Part shown: piece after piece, positions 43,047 through 46,079 of the stretch | How positions within the stretch are numbered: position 1 is the stretch's first letter | Layout: each line of letters opens with the position of its first letter | Assembly (NCBI GenBank): GCA_009774625.1 | Contig: VSOB01000022.1 | Coordinates: 1-46,079 of the forward strand | Direction: 5' to 3' | Source: Lachnospiraceae bacterium | GTDB taxonomy: Bacteria > Bacillota > Clostridia > Lachnospirales > Lachnospiraceae | Length of the DNA stretch: 46,079 bases | Program-made: the position numbers and the translations under genes | The notes under the pieces: generated by a model | Databases searched by the model: none | Told to the model about the DNA's origin: nothing | What the model saw: the letters and a program-made list of their open reading frames with translations, nothing else

Positions 43047-44586
43047 ATTCGCTCTCTCCCTTCTCATAGGTACTTGCAAGATACATAATGCGTTCGTCCG
43101 ATACCTCATCCCGATTCAGGATCCCGGACAGATGCCCTTCACACATAACCATGATCCGGTCAGACATTCCCATCAGCTCCGGCATTTCCGAACTGATCAT
43201 AATCACACATTTTCCGTTTTGTACCATTTCCTCCATCAGGCAATAGATCTCATATTTGGCGCCCACATCAATACCACGGGTGGGCTCATCCATAATCAAT
43301 ATATCCGGTTCCAGCAGCATCCATCGTCCCAGCAGAGCTTTCTGCTGATTGCCGCCGGACAGATACTGAATCTGTGTTTTCAGTCCAGGCGTCTTGATCG
43401 ACAGGGAATCCACATATTTCTGCGCATCCTCTGTCCGGGCCGCATAGTTGAGAAATCCCGTCCCTCCTGTATACCGTTTATGGTTTGCCGTCTGATTTGC
43501 CAGTACGATGTTTTCTCCCACTGACAGCATGGGAATGATTCCGGTTACACGACGTTCCTCTGTCAGCAGAGCTATTTTATGCCGGATGGCTTCCTGGGGG
43601 CTGTCGATCTTCACCTCTTTTCCATCGATCCGTATCGTTCCCGACGCAATCGGACGCAGTCCGAAGATACTTTCCATCAGTTCGGTTCTCTGTGCGCCTA
43701 CCAGCCCGCCGATTCCCAATATTTCGCCTCTGTGCAGTGCAAAGCTGATGTCTGTAAAGGAATGGGGTACCGCTGAGGTCAGATGGGATACCTCCAGAAA
43801 TACCTCTCCCGGCGTATGTTCCGGTTTCGGGAAACGGTTCGTCATATCCCGTCCCACCATCTTGCTTACGATACTGTCCATGTCAAGCTCTTTCGTGGGC
43901 CAGTTTCCCACCAACTGTCCGTCCCGCAGCACTGTCACCTCATCTGTGATATCCAATACCTCTTCGATCTTGTGGGATATGTAAATAATGGCAACCCCCT
44001 GCGCCGTCAGCTTTTTGATAATGGCAAACAAAAGTTCCGACTCCGTTTCGGTCAGAGAGGAAGTCGGTTCGTCCATGATGATTACCTTTGCTCCGTAAGA
44101 AACGGCTCTGGCAATTTCCAGAAGCTGACAGTGGGAAACCGACAGGTTGCTCACCTTTTCCTTCGGATCAATATGGATCCCCAGATCTTCAAACAGCTTC
44201 TGTGTATCCTGGAACATTTTCCGGTCATCCGCCCAGTGGACACCGGCCACTTTTCTGTAGGGAACCCTGCCCACCCATATATTTTCCATGACATTCCGGG
44301 TCATAATCGGATTCAGTTCCTGATGAATCATGGAAATTCCCTGCAGCATGGCCGATTTCGGTGTGGGCAGAGATACCACATTGCCATCAATCCGTATTTC
44401 TCCCTCATCCGGCTGGTACAGACCAAAGGCACATTTCATCAGCGTGGATTTTCCCGCTCCGTTCTCTCCCATCAACGCATGCACCGTACCTGCCCTCACC
44501 AGCAGCGAAGCATCATCCAGCGCTTTCACCCCCGGAAAACTCTTGCAGATGTGCTTCATCTCAAGGACATATTTGGTTGCTTCCAT
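43027..44586 (-). CDS. mglA: Sugar ABC transporter ATPase, double-domain
   Basis: 519 residues with two ABC cassettes, as in MglA and RbsA. The first has Walker A GENGAGKST and a signature reduced to LSVSHCQ, with DEPTSSLTE. The second has the canonical LSGGNQQKALLGRW and DEPTRGIDVGA. The weak first signature is normal for this family. It powers import through the permease downstream. Start ATG at 44586 after AAAGGAGG. Confidence 0.93.
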   Translation of the reverse strand: MEATKYVLEMKHICKSFPGVKALDDASLLVRAGTVHALMGENGAGKSTLMKCAFGLYQPDEGEIRIDGNVVSLPTPKSAMLQGISMIHQELNPIMTRNVMENIWVGRVPYRKVAGVHWADDRKMFQDTQKLFEDLGIHIDPKEKVSNLSVSHCQLLEIARAVSYGAKVIIMDEPTSSLTETESELLFAIIKKLTAQGVAIIYISHKIEEVLDITDEVTVLRDGQLVGNWPTKELDMDSIVSKMVGRDMTNRFPKPEHTPGEVFLEVSHLTSAVPHSFTDISFALHRGEILGIGGLVGAQRTELMESIFGLRPIASGTIRIDGKEVKIDSPQEAIRHKIALLTEERRVTGIIPMLSVGENIVLANQTANHKRYTGGTGFLNYAARTEDAQKYVDSLSIKTPGLKTQIQYLSGGNQQKALLGRWMLLEPDILIMDEPTRGIDVGAKYEIYCLMEEMVQNGKCVIMISSEMPELMGMSDRIMVMCEGHLSGILNRDEVSDERIMYLASTYEKGESEYATEKQ

Positions 44587-44698
44587 AGTAACCCTCCTTT
44601 GTATTTAAAAAAGAATCCCGGTACACAGGATTCTCCGCCTGCGGCGGGCCGCCGGGCGGCATATTTCCGCGCCGCCGCAGTGCGGTCTGTTTTTTGTT

Positions 44699-44771
44699 CT
44701 ACAGGAAATTCATAGAAATTTCCTGTAGAATAAGAGAAATGGCTCCGGCGCCGCCAGGCAGTACCGGAGCC
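44699..44771 (-). terminator. Two hairpins after the binding-protein gene
   Basis: GGCTCCGG (44741-44748) pairs with CCGGAGCC (44764-44771), followed on the minus strand by a T-rich stretch; CTACAGGAAATT (44699-44710) pairs perfectly with AATTTCCTGTAG (44717-44728). Placed between the binding-protein gene and the ATPase gene, they probably raise receptor mRNA relative to the transporter genes by partial termination or 3' end protection. Confidence 0.65.
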
Positions 44772-44822
44772 TTTCTTCTTTTATTTATGACGATAGAAAC
44801 GAAAGCGCATGTTATCTATTGT

Positions 44823-45971
44823 TTAAAATGCCGTATCGTTGATATCATAGGTCGCCTGATCCACATTTTCGATCGTAACCGGTGAATAATCCAGCCATAC
44901 TCTGTGTCCGTCCACAGACACACCTTCCAGACCTATCGTCTCTGTCGTCACTTCTTCCCCGTTATTGGTCAGATACATTACCTTATAGATCGCTTTTGCC
45001 AGTGTAACCGGGTTGTTCATAGCCGTTACCAGAAGTGTGCCGTCCTTGATTGCCTGGCATCCGTTTACGGTAGCATCCACACCGCAGACCGGAAGGTAGC
45101 TGTCCTCACCTGCAAAGAAGCCGCCTGCTTTCAGAGCTTCGATAGCGCCCAGCGCCATATCGTCGTTGCAGGCAATGACTGCATCGATGTCATCGCTGTA
45201 GTTGGCAAGCAGGGCCGCCACTTTTTCCTGCGCGGTAGCACGGCTGTAATCACAGATAATCTCGCCGCCGATGTTGTTCACTTCTATGCCTGCATCCTCC
45301 AGAGCCTGTACGGAATACTGAGAACGTACCGTAGTATCATAGTGTCCCTGGATTCCCAGCAGCATCACATAATCCAGCTTTCCGTTTCCGTTGCGGTCTG
45401 CTTCCGGATGTGCCTTCCAGTATTCTGCCAGCGCTTCACCCATAATCGTACCGGACTGGGTGGCAACAGAGGATACACTGTAGAGCTTGTCATTTTTTGC
45501 AAAATCTTCATCCGTAGGCGTATCCGTATTGGCAAAGATGCCATAGCAGCCCTCGTCCAGAATCTGATCGCAGATTTCGGAAATTGCTCCTGTGTTAATA
45601 TTATTCAGTACCAGATAATCCACACCCTGTGTAAAGAAATTGTTCATATTACTGGTCTGTGTGCTTACATCATTGGTGCTGTCCGCATCTGTAATGGTAA
45701 TGGTGCCGTCAGCCGCCCCAATGTTAATCAATGTCTGGCGTGCGTTGGAAATAAAGGTATCTGCAAAGTTATACCATACCACGCCTGCCACTGCTTCTCC
45801 CGCTGCGGCCCCATCCCCGTCTGCCGGAGCCTCCGCTTCCTGCTCTCCGCCTGCTGCCCCGTCTGCCTCCTGTGCGGGAGTCCCCGATGCTGCTTCCGGC
45901 GCTTTGGAACCACAGGCTGTCATCGTTACCATACAAACGCCCAGTAAAAGTGCCAATGCTTTCTTTTTCAT
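44823..45971 (-). CDS. mglB: Galactose/glucose-type sugar-binding lipoprotein
   Basis: 382 residues. Signal peptide and lipobox MTAC (C20), then a linker rich in Ala, Gly and Glu to about residue 60. The periplasmic-binding domain follows (FADTFISNARQTLINIG, DYLVLNNINTG, AVIACNDDMALGAIEALKAGG). The loop DRNGNGKLDY is the EF-hand-like calcium site of MglB, which supports a galactose/glucose class receptor over ribose or xylose. Start ATG at 45971 after CAGGAGG. The true ligand needs binding data. Confidence 0.88.
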   Translation of the reverse strand: MKKKALALLLGVCMVTMTACGSKAPEAASGTPAQEADGAAGGEQEAEAPADGDGAAAGEAVAGVVWYNFADTFISNARQTLINIGAADGTITITDADSTNDVSTQTSNMNNFFTQGVDYLVLNNINTGAISEICDQILDEGCYGIFANTDTPTDEDFAKNDKLYSVSSVATQSGTIMGEALAEYWKAHPEADRNGNGKLDYVMLLGIQGHYDTTVRSQYSVQALEDAGIEVNNIGGEIICDYSRATAQEKVAALLANYSDDIDAVIACNDDMALGAIEALKAGGFFAGEDSYLPVCGVDATVNGCQAIKDGTLLVTAMNNPVTLAKAIYKVMYLTNNGEEVTTETIGLEGVSVDGHRVWLDYSPVTIENVDQATYDINDTAF

Positions 45972-46079
45972 ATTTTGCTTTCCTCCTGTTTTTCTCTTTT
46001 GCACAATTTTTTTGTACTTTTCTTTCCTTTTTTATTGTATCATCCAAATATTCTCCCGGATATTCTAAATATTTGTTAT
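45972..46079 (-). promoter_or_regulatory. Upstream region of the sugar operon
   Basis: On the minus strand a TACAAT-like -10 stands about 60 bases before the mglB start, without a convincing -35. The octamer-like AGAATAT occurs twice at 12-base spacing (complement 46048-46054 and 46060-46066), suitable for an AraC-type activator such as the YesN-like regulator at the end of the operon. Confidence 0.4.

Noticed and set aside
1..46079. CRISPR array, tRNA or rRNA genes
   Set aside because: No regularly spaced repeats of CRISPR type and no tRNA or rRNA signature was seen on either strand.

Overview
The window looks like chromosome of a gut-type Clostridia bacterium, most likely Lachnospiraceae. 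The reasons are the style of the proteins, strong GGAGG ribosome sites, a XylFII/LytS/YesN-like sugar sensor, and RlmD- and PcrA-type housekeeping genes. It falls into two parts that differ by eye in base composition. A more AT-rich mobile element occupies about 1-27,600, almost wholly on the minus strand. More GC-rich host chromosome occupies about 27,700-46,079.

The mobile element reads from right to left. A promoter at 27,489-27,517 drives a small XRE regulator and then a defence operon: an 820-residue protein of unknown function; a BrxP-like PAPS-reductase/ferredoxin/DUF4007 fusion; a 1400-residue BrxC/PglY-like ATPase; PglZ; a short BrxL; a 65-residue two-CxxC protein; and a dedicated cysteine desulfurase. 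This gene set corresponds to type 4 BREX, in which a sulphur-handling enzyme stands where other BREX types have a DNA methylase. The natural hypothesis is sulphur (phosphorothioate-like) marking of DNA coupled to BREX exclusion.

Further left is the early and packaging region of a prophage: an ImmA/IrrE peptidase with a helix-turn-helix part, unknown genes, a structured leader RNA, DUF4406, a nuclease-like protein, a VapE primase-helicase, VRR-NUC, an SNF2 helicase, a DUF1492 regulator, HNH, terminase small subunit, MetK, and a ParB/DNA methyltransferase fusion. This prophage arm is decaying. metK and vapE carry internal deletions that shift the frame, and two other loci are cut by in-frame TAG codons. 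The defence operon is intact, so the element looks like a degraded prophage retained with a working defence cargo.

The element stops close to the 3' end of rlmD, a gene family known as an integration target. The host part then holds rlmD, a small acidic membrane protein, pcrA, an orphan NMT1/SsuA-type lipoprotein on the plus strand, a ferritin-like protein, a small unknown protein, an alpha/beta hydrolase, and a sugar locus. The sugar locus runs right to left as an MglB-like binding lipoprotein, ATPase, permease, a second membrane-anchored binding protein, a LytS/YesM-type histidine kinase and a YesN-type AraC response regulator. This is the layout of a three-component sugar-sensing system beside the transporter it probably controls.

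The least expected non-coding signal is at 9,484-9,695: a multi-hairpin leader RNA with its own terminator and a long-range closing helix. Separately, a 14-nt segment of it is perfectly complementary to the 3' UTR of the gene it precedes.
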